From the NCBI RefSeq assembly GCF_001613305.1, contig NZ_BDCC01000005.1, forward strand, positions 124,001-188,000: 64,000 nucleotides of DNA, in the 5' to 3' direction. Shown piece after piece: positions 52,441-61,233 of the stretch; position 1 is the first letter of the stretch; each line of letters opens with the position of its first letter. Under the pieces are notes generated by a model. It saw only the letters and a list, made by a program, of their open reading frames with translations, searched no databases and was not told the origin of the DNA. This DNA is from Nocardia vaccinii NBRC 15922 (lineage in GTDB: Bacteria; Actinomycetota; Actinomycetes; Mycobacteriales; Mycobacteriaceae). The translations under genes were made by a program, and so were the position numbers.

Positions 52441-53610
52441 TCACCGCACCGGGGGCAGGGTCCGGGCATTCGGATCTACTCCCGCGGGCATCTGCGCGCC
52501 GTTGTTCGGGATGGCGGGCCGAGGAGCATTCGCCGAACCACGAATCTGCTGATCCGGCGGAGGGTTGGTGCAGTAGTTGTACTTGTTGAGCGTACCGTCG
52601 CCCACTCGCCACGGGGCGCTCAACGGATGAGGGTACGCGCAGTACGGCCGCGGCCAGATGTCCACGATGGTGTAGAACTCGCCGTCGTGGGCCGCGACGC
52701 CGATCGCGGAGCTGCCGTTGACCAGAGCGGGGAACAGCGCCCGCAACGCCGGCAGGCGCAGCTCGGCGGCCTTGGTGATGGCCGCGAAATTGGTCGCCAG
52801 CTTGGTGATCGGATCGGCGGTCTTGTCCAGCACCGCACCGAGCTCCTGCATCTGGCCCGGCGCCTTGTCCAAGATCTTGGTCAACTCGTCGTTGGCCTTG
52901 TTGAACTGCTTGAACAGCGTGGACGAATTATCGGTCAGCGTGCTCAGATCCGGTTGGGCCTGCGAGGTGGTCGCCGCGATCGTGCGCAGATTCGCCAGCA
53001 GGTTGGTGGTCTGCGGCAGCAGACTGTCCAGACCCGCGGTGATCAGGCTCAGCGCGTCGATCATGCTGCGCAGCTGATCGGGACCGCCGCTCAACGCGGT
53101 GTCCATCTCCTTCAGGATGGTGCTCAGACGCGCCGGATCGATCTGGGTGAAGAAGGTGCTGGAGTCGTCCAGCACCGCCCACACCGGCGTCGGGGTGTGA
53201 ATCCGGTTCGCGTCGTATTTGATCACCGAACCGTTCGACAGGTACGGGGCCTGGTCGGTCTTCGGGCGGAAGTCGATGTACTGCTCACCCGCGCCGGACA
53301 GCGCCTGCACCGCGACCTCGGTATCGCTGGGGATCTTGTACCGGGAGTCGATCGAGACATCGGCCCGGATCGCGTCGCCGGCATCGGTCAGGGTGATGTC
53401 CTGCACCTTGCCGATCCGGTAGCCACGCAGGGTCACGTCGTTACCGGGCTGCAGCCCGCCGGACTGGTCCAGATCCACGGTGACCGCGTACGTGCTCTGC
53501 AGCGGATTGACCCGCATCACACTCACCAGCAGATACGACGCGCCGATCAGCAAGGCGATCACCAGCGCGACGTTCGACACCAGCATCTTGTGCTGTCGCA
53601 CCCAGTTCAT
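52441..53610 (-). CDS. mceF: MCE family protein MceF
   Basis: This 389-residue protein has an N-terminal membrane helix (residues ~10-32), the MlaD/MCE domain with LQPGNDVTLRGYRIGKVQDI (about 53-72), a long coiled-coil-like helical region, and a C-terminal Pro-rich tail with cysteines in RPYCAYPHP and NYCTNPPP. It is one of six Mce subunits expected to form a hollow tube for lipid passage. Start ATG 53610 overlaps the mceE stop. Last core gene of the operon. Confidence 0.92.
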   Translation of the reverse strand: MNWVRQHKMLVSNVALVIALLIGASYLLVSVMRVNPLQSTYAVTVDLDQSGGLQPGNDVTLRGYRIGKVQDITLTDAGDAIRADVSIDSRYKIPSDTEVAVQALSGAGEQYIDFRPKTDQAPYLSNGSVIKYDANRIHTPTPVWAVLDDSSTFFTQIDPARLSTILKEMDTALSGGPDQLRSMIDALSLITAGLDSLLPQTTNLLANLRTIAATTSQAQPDLSTLTDNSSTLFKQFNKANDELTKILDKAPGQMQELGAVLDKTADPITKLATNFAAITKAAELRLPALRALFPALVNGSSAIGVAAHDGEFYTIVDIWPRPYCAYPHPLSAPWRVGDGTLNKYNYCTNPPPDQQIRGSANAPRPAIPNNGAQMPAGVDPNARTLPPVR

Positions 53611-54785
53611 CGGTGACCCCCTTGCAACCGGCCCTGCACGACCTGCAGCACCTGGATCAGGCTGCCGGTGAAGTCCTGCGCGTCGCGCAGGTCCCAGAGT
53701 TTGCTGTGTGCCGGATCGGTGATCAGGCCGACGTCGAGGTTGGTCAGCGTCGCCGCGACGGCGAGGCTGTTGCCCTTGAACGAAGCGTCCACCCCGGGCC
53801 GCACCTGATGCAGCGCGTCGAGCATGGGGCCGAAGGACTTCTGCGACTGGGACAGTGCCGTCATCAGTTTGCGCAGACTGTCCAACAGGTTGGCCAACTG
53901 ATCCGAGGTGGTGTTGGCGTAGTCCCCGAGGGCCGAGCTGGTGGTGGAGATCTTGGACAGCAGATCACCGAGCGCCTTGTTGTTCTCGGCGATGGTGCCG
54001 ATCATCGAGGGCAGCGTGTCCGCGACCTGGCCGAGCTGATCGTGATGGGCCTGGAGCGTATTGGCCAGTGTGTCGAATCCCTTCAGCACACCGTCGATTC
54101 GCGCGCTGTCGGCGTGCAGCGTCGTGGTCACGCTGGTCATCTGCTTCAGCAGATCGGCCAGCTGCTGCGGTCGCCCGCCCACCACCGAATCCAGCTCGCC
54201 GGTCAGTTTCGTCAGCGCCGCGATACCGCCGCCGTTGAACAGCATCGACACCGACAAGAGCAGTTCCTCGACGGTCGCACCGGCCGAGGTGTGATCGATC
54301 CCGATGGTGTCGCCACTGTGCAGCGGCGGCTGAGTCGCCGCATCCTTCGGCCTGCTCACCGCGACGAACACGTCACCGAGCGGAGTGGCCTGGCGCAGTT
54401 CGGCGGTGGTGTTCTTGGGCAGGTCGATGTCCTTGCGGATGGTCAGATCGACCACGGCCTGGAAATTCTTGGTGGTGATGTGCGAAACCGTGCCGATATC
54501 CGAACCACCGATCTTCACCTTCGCCTGATCGGGCAGGTTCAGGGCGTTGGCGAAGACCGCGTGCACGGTGTAGGTCTCGCCCTGGGTACCGGGTTTGGGC
54601 AGCGGCAGCGACTCCACCGTCAACCCGCAACCCGACGCCAGAACCAGCACCGATGACGCCGCGGTAGCGGCAATCAGACTGCGGCTGTGTCGTCTGGCAG
54701 CACTCCCGGGCCCTACGTGGTTACGCAAGCTGCCGCCTTCGGGCCTGACGGGAGTGCCGAGCCGTTTTCGCATAAGTCGGATCAT
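53607..54785 (-). CDS. mceE: MCE family lipoprotein MceE
   Basis: This 392-residue subunit has a signal peptide with lipobox LASGC (lipid-modified Cys near residue 53) followed by the MCE domain (VKIGGSDIGTVSHIT) and helical repeats. Lipid modification of MceE (LprK-type) is typical. Before the signal helix lies an unusual stretch, PVRPEGGSLRNHVGPGSA, encoded by dispersed element C; this lengthens the cytosolic n-region to about 35 residues. ATG 54785 overlaps the mceD stop (ATGA). Confidence 0.92.
   Translation of the reverse strand: MIRLMRKRLGTPVRPEGGSLRNHVGPGSAARRHSRSLIAATAASSVLVLASGCGLTVESLPLPKPGTQGETYTVHAVFANALNLPDQAKVKIGGSDIGTVSHITTKNFQAVVDLTIRKDIDLPKNTTAELRQATPLGDVFVAVSRPKDAATQPPLHSGDTIGIDHTSAGATVEELLLSVSMLFNGGGIAALTKLTGELDSVVGGRPQQLADLLKQMTSVTTTLHADSARIDGVLKGFDTLANTLQAHHDQLGQVADTLPSMIGTIAENNKALGDLLSKISTTSSALGDYANTTSDQLANLLDSLRKLMTALSQSQKSFGPMLDALHQVRPGVDASFKGNSLAVAATLTNLDVGLITDPAHSKLWDLRDAQDFTGSLIQVLQVVQGRLQGGHR
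54700..54757 (-). repeat. Dispersed structured element, copy C (translated in mceE)
   Basis: On the minus strand the core AGGCGGCAGC maps to 54729-54738, followed by TTGCGTAACCACGTAGGG. Outer arms GCACTCCCG (54700-54708) and CGGGAGTGC (54749-54757) pair perfectly over nine bases, with inner GGCCC/GGGCC at 54709-54713 and 54741-54745. It is sense to mceE and reads as RPEGGSLRNHVGPGS, the same frame as copy A. Confidence 0.8.
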
Positions 54786-55891
54786 TTCGTCAATCCCAAC
54801 ATTGCCGCGGTCAATCCGAAGTCGGGACCGAGATCCTGCACCTTGCCGGTCCGGCAGCCGTCCGCGCGCATCTGGATCTTCTCGCAGAACGCGCTGACGA
54901 CCTCGCCGTCGAGCGTGGTGCCGATCAAGGCGTGCAGCCGCACGAAGTGGCGGCCGCGGTCCATCGAGTTGTCCAGGCTCTGCAACAGCATCGGCGCGAT
55001 ATCCACGACCTCGGTGAGCCCGGCGGCGTTGGTGCGCAGCTGATTGGTCACGTTGGTCAGCCCGGTGAGGCTGGAGGCCAGCTGATTCTGATACTTGCCG
55101 AAGGTGCCGCTGGTGTTGGACAGGAACCCGTTGAGCTGATCCAACGTCGCCTGCAGACCCGGGGCCTGCTGCGCCAGCAGCGAGGACATCTGAGTCACCT
55201 TGTTGCTGAAGTCCCGCACCGACTTGTCGTTGTCGGCCAGCATCGTGGTCAGCTCGTTGAGCTTGATGATGATCTCCGAGATCGCGTCCTTGTTGTCGAC
55301 GCCGACCTTCAACGCACCGGACAGGGCGTTGAGGGTGTCGCGGATTTTCTCGCCCTGACCGTTGACCATGTCGTAGAGCAGCGTGCCGTCCAGCGGACCC
55401 GATTTGCCGTCGGTACCCGGCGCGGGTTTCAGCGAGGCGGTGAACTGGTCGATGGTCTTGATCAACGTGTCCAGTTCGACCGGCGTGCGGGTGGACTCGA
55501 TGGTCAGATGCGAATCGTCCGGCAGGGTCGCGCCGCCGGTGTACACCGGGGTCAGCTCGATGTGCCGATCGGTCACGATGGACGGCGAGATCAGCGCGGC
55601 GGTCACATTCTTCGGGATCTTCACATCGCCGTCGATGGTCATGTGGACCTCGGCGTACTGGCTGTGCGGGACGATCTTGTCCACCTTGCCGACCTCGAGG
55701 CCGAGCACGGTGATCGGATTGCCCACGAACATGCCCGCGATATTGCGGAAGTCGGCGGTGATGTGCGTGCTCGCACCGACCGTGTCCTGCACCGAGAGCG
55801 GCATAGCCGAACAGCTGCCCACCGCGACGGCCACGGCGCCGATGCCGAGGCCCTTCACGATCCGCGCGATCGCCCGTGCGGTCGGTCTCAT
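54782..55891 (-). CDS. mceD: MCE family protein MceD, possible second lipoprotein
   Basis: This 369-residue subunit has the MCE domain with FVGNPITVLGLEVGKVDKI (about 55-73) and a long helical region. Its N-terminal hydrophobic segment ends VAVGSCSAMPL; VGSC fits a lipobox, so it could be lipidated as well as MceE. That would be unusual, as only the fifth Mce protein is normally a lipoprotein. ATG 55891 overlaps the mceC stop; the longer ORF is not supported. Confidence 0.9.
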   Translation of the reverse strand: MRPTARAIARIVKGLGIGAVAVAVGSCSAMPLSVQDTVGASTHITADFRNIAGMFVGNPITVLGLEVGKVDKIVPHSQYAEVHMTIDGDVKIPKNVTAALISPSIVTDRHIELTPVYTGGATLPDDSHLTIESTRTPVELDTLIKTIDQFTASLKPAPGTDGKSGPLDGTLLYDMVNGQGEKIRDTLNALSGALKVGVDNKDAISEIIIKLNELTTMLADNDKSVRDFSNKVTQMSSLLAQQAPGLQATLDQLNGFLSNTSGTFGKYQNQLASSLTGLTNVTNQLRTNAAGLTEVVDIAPMLLQSLDNSMDRGRHFVRLHALIGTTLDGEVVSAFCEKIQMRADGCRTGKVQDLGPDFGLTAAMLGLTK

Positions 55892-56883
55892 CCCTGGCAC
55901 CCCTCGATCACTCGGGCGAAGCACAACCAGTTGTCCGGGAACAGCCACGGCAGGCCGACCTCGCCGTACGGGCCGTTGCCGAACGCATTGTTCAACTGCC
56001 GCAACGCGGGCGGCATGATCGACAGCAGCCGATCGAGGTTGTCCTTGTTCTTCTGCAGACCCGCGGCCATCGTGTTGAGCTGATCGATGGTCGGGCCGAT
56101 CTGGTTGTTGTTCTCCGCGCCGATCTGCTGCAGCTGTTTGGTCAGCGAGGCGACGTTGTTCAGCAGCTGGCGCAGCAGTTGCTGACGCTCCATCACCCGG
56201 TTGGCGATCGCCTCACCCTGGGTGATCACCAGCAGCACGCTGTTGCGGTTGTCACCGAGGATCTGGGTGACCCGGTCCAGATTCTTCAGCAGGCCGTCGA
56301 CCTGGTCCTTGCGGTCGTTGATGGTCTTGGCCAGCGCACCGACGCTGTTCAGCGCCTCCGCGGTCAGCTGCGGGGAACCGTCCATCTGATCACCCAGGAC
56401 CTTGAAGGTCTGCACCAGCTTCTGGGTGTCCAGGGCCTCGAACTTCGGTGTGCCGATCTGGATCACATCGGACAGGTCGTACGGGACCGTGGTGTTGTTC
56501 TTGTGGATCCGGCCGTCCTTCAGGCCCGAGCCGTCGCCCGGATCCAGGCTGACGTACCGCGCGCCCAGCAGGGTCGCCATCTTGATCGAGGCCCTGGCGT
56601 CCGCGCCCAATTTCAGATCGCCGTTGACCTGCAACGTGATCAGCACGTGGTCGCCCTCGAGCTTCTCGGACGACACCGTGCCGACCGGAACACCGGCCAC
56701 GTCGACCTTGTCACCGGTCTTCAACCCGGCGGTCTGCGCGAATTCGGCCTCGACCTCCTGCTTGCCGACGCCGAGTTTGCCGAAGCTGGAGGAGACCACC
56801 AGCAGCAGCACCACCAGCGCGGCGCCGATGACGCCCAGCCAGAAGTAGCGGTTCGCGTTGAAACGTTCCCTGATCTTCGTCAT
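55888..56883 (-). CDS. mceC: MCE family protein MceC
   Basis: This 331-residue subunit begins MTKIRERFNANRYFWLGVIG; one membrane helix is at about 13-32. The MCE domain contains LKTGDKVDVAGVPVGTV (about 53-69). Long helices rich in Leu/Asn/Gln (DRVTQILGDNRNSVLL, ENNNQIGPTIDQLN) should build the tube wall. ATG 56883 overlaps the mceB stop (ATGA), fixing the start against the upstream extension. Confidence 0.92.
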   Translation of the reverse strand: MTKIRERFNANRYFWLGVIGAALVVLLLVVSSSFGKLGVGKQEVEAEFAQTAGLKTGDKVDVAGVPVGTVSSEKLEGDHVLITLQVNGDLKLGADARASIKMATLLGARYVSLDPGDGSGLKDGRIHKNNTTVPYDLSDVIQIGTPKFEALDTQKLVQTFKVLGDQMDGSPQLTAEALNSVGALAKTINDRKDQVDGLLKNLDRVTQILGDNRNSVLLVITQGEAIANRVMERQQLLRQLLNNVASLTKQLQQIGAENNNQIGPTIDQLNTMAAGLQKNKDNLDRLLSIMPPALRQLNNAFGNGPYGEVGLPWLFPDNWLCFARVIEGCQG

Positions 56884-57908
56884 GGCCGGCACACCGCCGA
56901 GTGAGAGTTCCCGCCGATCTGGGTGAGCAGGCCGCGCGGCAGCAGCACACCGTAGAGCGAGATGTCCAGGCTGCACACATAGGCGCTGGCATAGGCGCCG
57001 TCCTGGGTGAAGTTACCCAGGCGGCCCATCACGTCCGGCAGGTCGATCGCCGCCTGGTCGAGTTTGGCGCCGTTGGCGATCAGCATGGTCAGCGCACTGG
57101 TGCTGGCGTTCTGCGCGGCCGCGATCTTGGGCTGCACACCGCTGATCATGCTCACCATCGCCGAGGTGGCGTCGGCGATCTTGACCGTCGAGTTCTGCAG
57201 GGACTGGCCCTGCTGGTACAGCCCGCCGATCAGCGCGCGGGTCTGGGTCACCAGCGTCTCCAATTCGTCACCTCGTTTCGCCAACCCCGCCATGACGCCG
57301 GAGAGGTTGGTGATCACGTCGGACAGGATCGCGTCCCGACGCTGGAAATCGCCCGCGAGTGCCGCGGCCTGAGTGATGAACGCGCTCAACGAGACTCCGT
57401 CACCCTGCAATGCCTGGATGAAGGTGTTGGACAGCTGGTTCACCTGTGCGGGCTGCAACGTCTGGAACAGCGGTTCGAAACCGTTGAGCAGTCCGGAGAT
57501 GTCGAAGGACGGCTCGGTCTGGGCCAGCGGGATCGAGCCGCCGCTGTGCAGCGGCGTCGCGACGCCCTTGGTTCCGGGTGCGAGCGCGACGTAGCGCTGA
57601 CCGATCAGGTTCTGATACCGGACCAGGGCCTTGGTGGTGCCGTACAGCGTCTGGTCGTTCTGCACGATGAACGTGACGACGGCGTGATGCTGCTTGTCCA
57701 GATCGATCTTCTCGACCTTGCCCACACGCACACCGGCCATCCGCACATCGTCGCCGGGACGCAGGCCCAGCACGTCGCTGAAGGTGGCCGAGTAACTCGT
57801 GGTGGACCCACTCACGCTGCGCGCCAGCGTATTCCAGATGAGCACCGTCACCAGGATCGAGACGATCGCGAAGACGCCGAAGCCGATCAGGGGTTTACGA
57901 ATACTCAT
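56880..57908 (-). CDS. mceB: MCE family protein MceB
   Basis: This 342-residue subunit has an N-terminal membrane helix (about 6-28) and MCE motif LRPGDDVRMAGVRVGKVEKI (about 49-68). The C-terminal helical part ends with two cysteines (YVCSLDISLYG and SAVCRP). ATG 57908 overlaps the mceA stop by four bases. Part of the six-subunit importer. Confidence 0.93.
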   Translation of the reverse strand: MSIRKPLIGFGVFAIVSILVTVLIWNTLARSVSGSTTSYSATFSDVLGLRPGDDVRMAGVRVGKVEKIDLDKQHHAVVTFIVQNDQTLYGTTKALVRYQNLIGQRYVALAPGTKGVATPLHSGGSIPLAQTEPSFDISGLLNGFEPLFQTLQPAQVNQLSNTFIQALQGDGVSLSAFITQAAALAGDFQRRDAILSDVITNLSGVMAGLAKRGDELETLVTQTRALIGGLYQQGQSLQNSTVKIADATSAMVSMISGVQPKIAAAQNASTSALTMLIANGAKLDQAAIDLPDVMGRLGNFTQDGAYASAYVCSLDISLYGVLLPRGLLTQIGGNSHSAVCRP

Positions 57909-59404
57909 CGGCCTGCACCGTTTTCGGTCACTTGCAAGGTTCCACCCCTCAGGATCGAGCTCAGCAGCACGTATTCGGCGACGGTCGGGCGGTGGCCCAG
58001 CAGTGCGGTGATGGCGGCATCACCGGTGTAGTCGACCGTCCCGGCGATGGGAGCCGCGGCGGGTGCGGTCGGCAACTGAGCCGAGGCGGGTTTGTTCGGC
58101 GCGGCCGCGGCCGGAGCCGGGGCCGAAAGTCCCGGAATGCCGTGCGGGAACAGGTTCTGCAGCGGAGTTCCGGCGAACGGGTCGCCCGGGTTCGGCTTGT
58201 TCTGCGGCTGTGCGGTCTGTGTGGTGTATCCCGGGATCGCGGGCAGGCCCGGAATCGCGGGCAGCTTGGGCAGCCCCTTCGCCGAATCCAGCGCCCGCGG
58301 CCGCAGCGCGGTCGGCAGCGTGCCCGGATCCGAAACCGCCGGCGCCGTACCGCAACTCGGTCCGGCCATGGTGCCGTACCGCGGGCAGTCGCCGCGGTCG
58401 TACGGCTTGTACGGGGTGAAGGTCAGGCCCATGTTCCAGACCATCTGCTTCTGCGGACCCCAGTGGAATGTGGTGCCCAGCTGGCGAATCGAGGCGTTCA
58501 GGTTCGCGATGGCGGCCGGCAGCGCGTCCGGCTGACTGGTCAGCGCCCCGAACAGGTCACCGGTTCCGACCGTGAGCCGCTTACCGGCATCGCCGTTGGC
58601 GGCGAACAGCGCGTTGACCTTGTCCACGGTGCTCTCGGTTCCGGTGATCAGACCGGCGACCGCGGAACGCTTGTCGGAGATGGTCTTCGCGGTCTTCACC
58701 GACTCGGCCAGCGAGCCCATCAGTTCGGGCGCGGACTGGTTCAGCGCGTGCATCGAGGCGGAGAAGTTGTCCAGCGTCTGCCCGACGTCCGGCACGGCCT
58801 TACGCAGTTGGGTCAGCACGTTGTCCAGCCGCTCAACCGTGGAACCCGGTACCCGGCTGCCACTTTCGAGTGCGTAGGACAGGGTGCCGAGCACCCGGCC
58901 CAGCTGCACCGGGTCGATCTTGTCGAGGATGGTGCGCACGGTGGTCAGGGTGTCCTGCAGGGCGATGGTGCCCTCGCTGTGGTCCTCGGCGATGGTCGAA
59001 CCCGCGCGCAGATGACTCTTGGCCGGACCGTTGTAGACCAGTTCGACCGAGGTGACGGCGAACAGGTTGCTCGGGACCACGCGCGCGGTGACAGTGGACG
59101 GGATGTTGCCGACGAAGTCCGGCTTCATCTCGATGTGCACCTGTTGCTGCGCACCCTTCTGCGCCACCCCGACGTTCTTGACCGAGCCCACCAGAATGCC
59201 GCGGAACTTCACGTCGGCGTTATCGGGCAGGCCGTCGCCGGTGGTGCTCAGGTCGGCGGTGACGTCCACCTTGGGATGCAGGATGTATCCCTTGTACCGG
59301 GCCATGAGAAAGCCCAATATCAGCGCGAAGACGACAAGTCCCGACACACCCGCGACAAGCAGTTGCCGCATGGTCGGTCCGCGCCCACTCGGATCGATGA
59401 TCAC
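57905..59404 (-). CDS. mceA: MCE family protein MceA
   Basis: This 499-residue first Mce subunit has a membrane helix at about 15-35 and MCE motif LPDNADVKFRGILVGSVKNV (about 59-78). A long helical region follows, then a C-terminal ~130 residues rich in Pro/Ala/Gly (LPKLPAIPGLPAIPGY, APAPAAAAPNKPASAQ). Such tails are common in MceA and may contact the outer mycolate layer. GTG 59404 follows AGGGGTC and lies 28 bp after dispersed element D. Confidence 0.93.
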   Translation of the reverse strand: MIIDPSGRGPTMRQLLVAGVSGLVVFALILGFLMARYKGYILHPKVDVTADLSTTGDGLPDNADVKFRGILVGSVKNVGVAQKGAQQQVHIEMKPDFVGNIPSTVTARVVPSNLFAVTSVELVYNGPAKSHLRAGSTIAEDHSEGTIALQDTLTTVRTILDKIDPVQLGRVLGTLSYALESGSRVPGSTVERLDNVLTQLRKAVPDVGQTLDNFSASMHALNQSAPELMGSLAESVKTAKTISDKRSAVAGLITGTESTVDKVNALFAANGDAGKRLTVGTGDLFGALTSQPDALPAAIANLNASIRQLGTTFHWGPQKQMVWNMGLTFTPYKPYDRGDCPRYGTMAGPSCGTAPAVSDPGTLPTALRPRALDSAKGLPKLPAIPGLPAIPGYTTQTAQPQNKPNPGDPFAGTPLQNLFPHGIPGLSAPAPAAAAPNKPASAQLPTAPAAAPIAGTVDYTGDAAITALLGHRPTVAEYVLLSSILRGGTLQVTENGAGR

Positions 59405-59431
59405 GAACAGACCCCTATTCTGTGTCTGATA

Positions 59432-59496
59432 CGGATGAACGGGGGGCCTACGTGGTAATGCTCCGCTGCCGCCTCCGGCCCTGACCCGCTCATCCG
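59432..59496 (-). repeat. Dispersed structured element, copy D (between the second yrbE gene and mceA)
   Basis: The minus-strand core AGGCGGCAGC maps to 59465-59474, followed by GGAGCATTACCACGTAGG. Outer arms 59432-59443 and 59485-59496 pair over twelve bases with one G-T/U wobble; inner GGGCC/GGCCC are at 59444-59448 and 59477-59481. It covers the stop of the second yrbE gene and ends 28 bp before mceA, so it forms a hairpin in the operon mRNA. Confidence 0.82.
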
Positions 59497-60353
59497 GAAA
59501 TCCTGATGCCGGGGTTGACGCCCCAGACCGCGAGCGTGATGAACAGGTCGGCGAAGACGACCGCGATGATGCAGTACTTGATCGCCCGGCCGGCCGCGAC
59601 GCCGACGCCCTCGGGACCGCCGGAGGCGAAGAACCCGTAGTAGCACTGGATGAAGGTGGTGATCGCGACGAAGACGATCGCCTTCAGCAGCGACCACAGC
59701 ACGTCGTGCGGGACCAGGAATTGGTAGAAGTAGTGCTGGAACGTGCCGCTCGCGGTGCCGCCGTACAGGCCGACGGTCCACGCGCAGGTCAGGTAGGCGA
59801 ACGGCAGCGCCAGGCAGTACAGCGGGACGATCGCGATCATCGCCGCGATCATCCGGGTGCTGACCAGGTACGGCAGCGGCCGGATGGCCTGGGATTCGAG
59901 CGCGTCGATCTCCTCGGCGATGCGCATCGAGCCGAGCTGCGCGGTGAATCGGCAACCGGCCTGTGCGGCGAAGGCGACCGTGGCCAGCATCGGGCCCAGC
60001 TCGCGGGTGGTGGCGAAGGCCGAGATCGCACCGGTGATCGGGCTCAGACCCAGCAGATTCAGCGAGGTGTATCCCTGGATGCCGACGGTCATACCGCCGA
60101 ACGCGCTCAGGATGAGCACCACGCCGATGGTTCCGCCACCGACGATCAGGCTGCCGTTACCCCAGGTGACGTCCGAGAGCAGCCGCCAGATTTCCTTCGG
60201 ATAGTGCTTGAACGCCAGCGGGAAGGAACCGATCGACCGCAGGAAGAAGAACACCTGGTGGCCGATCCGGGCCAGCCAGTCGCGGGGTGCGCCCGCCGAT
60301 GCCTTGATTCGCTCGAGTGGCCGCAGTAGCGGCGGTACATAAGTTGACGACAC
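59490..60353 (-). CDS. yrbEB: YrbE/MlaE-type permease B of the mce operon
   Basis: This 287-residue protein has five to six membrane helices and the MlaE motif ATTRELGPMLATVAFAAQ (about 114-131) and AEEIDALES, the coupling region facing the ATPase. With the first YrbE it forms the permease core that hands lipids from the Mce tube. GTG 60353 lies four bases after the first yrbE stop. No ATPase gene is here; mce systems use a distant MceG/Mkl. Confidence 0.93.
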   Translation of the reverse strand: MSSTYVPPLLRPLERIKASAGAPRDWLARIGHQVFFFLRSIGSFPLAFKHYPKEIWRLLSDVTWGNGSLIVGGGTIGVVLILSAFGGMTVGIQGYTSLNLLGLSPITGAISAFATTRELGPMLATVAFAAQAGCRFTAQLGSMRIAEEIDALESQAIRPLPYLVSTRMIAAMIAIVPLYCLALPFAYLTCAWTVGLYGGTASGTFQHYFYQFLVPHDVLWSLLKAIVFVAITTFIQCYYGFFASGGPEGVGVAAGRAIKYCIIAVVFADLFITLAVWGVNPGIRISG

Positions 60354-60357
60354 CGGC

Positions 60358-61233
60358 TCAGACCATCTGTGCGGGGAACAGGGTGTTGTAAATCTGCGTG
60401 ATGATCAGGTTGACGCCGAACAGCATCACCGCCGAGAGCACCACTGCCGTGTTGACCGAGTTCGCGACGCCGCCCGGGCCGCCGCGCGTGGTCAGTCCCG
60501 CGTCGCAGGCGATGATCGCCGCGAGCAGTCCGAAGATCAGCGACTTCACCAGCGCGACGAGCAGGTCCGTGGTCACCGCGAAGGACGCGAACGTGCCGAT
60601 GTACGAACCCGGCGTACCGCTCTGCGCGAAGATGTTGAACACGTAGCCGGTCAGGAAACCGACGAAAACCACAAAGCCACACAGCAGAACGGACACTAAC
60701 ATAGCGGCGCCGAGCCGGGGGGCGACCAAGCGCCGCAACGGGTCGACGCCCATCACCTTCATCGCGTCGATCTCCTCGCGGATGGTGCGCGAGCCGAGAT
60801 CGGCGCAGACCGCCGAACCGACCGCACCGGCGATCATCAGCGAGGTGACCAGCGGCGCGCCCTGCTGGATGATGCCCAGGCCGTTCGCCGCGCCGATGAA
60901 CGAGGTCGCGCCGACCTGCTGGGCGACCGAACCGACCTGAATCGAGACGATGACACCGATCGGGATGGCGACCAGCAGTGTGGGCGCGGCGGCGACGCTG
61001 GCCATGAACGCGCATTGCCGGACGAATTCCGCAAATGGGAAGCGTCCGCGGAAGATGCTGACGAACAGCTCACCTACGGCTTCGATACCCATCGTGATCT
61101 GGCGGCCGAAGGTCTCGATCGACCGTTTCGGATGATCCTGCCAATAGCCTCTGCCCCAGTCGAGCGCACCACTCATTCGTGACACTGGGCGTATGGCCTC
61201 CGACCCGCCCGGACGGTCGGTGGTGAACTGCAC
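60358..61233 (-). CDS. yrbEA: YrbE/MlaE-type permease A of the mce operon
   Basis: This 291-residue protein is the first gene of the mce operon. MlaE-like motif region SAVCADLGSRTIREEIDAMK (about 140-159) and five helices are visible. GTG 61233 follows GAGAGGGG. A ~45-residue soluble N-terminus precedes the first helix. Confidence 0.93.
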   Translation of the reverse strand: MQFTTDRPGGSEAIRPVSRMSGALDWGRGYWQDHPKRSIETFGRQITMGIEAVGELFVSIFRGRFPFAEFVRQCAFMASVAAAPTLLVAIPIGVIVSIQVGSVAQQVGATSFIGAANGLGIIQQGAPLVTSLMIAGAVGSAVCADLGSRTIREEIDAMKVMGVDPLRRLVAPRLGAAMLVSVLLCGFVVFVGFLTGYVFNIFAQSGTPGSYIGTFASFAVTTDLLVALVKSLIFGLLAAIIACDAGLTTRGGPGGVANSVNTAVVLSAVMLFGVNLIITQIYNTLFPAQMV

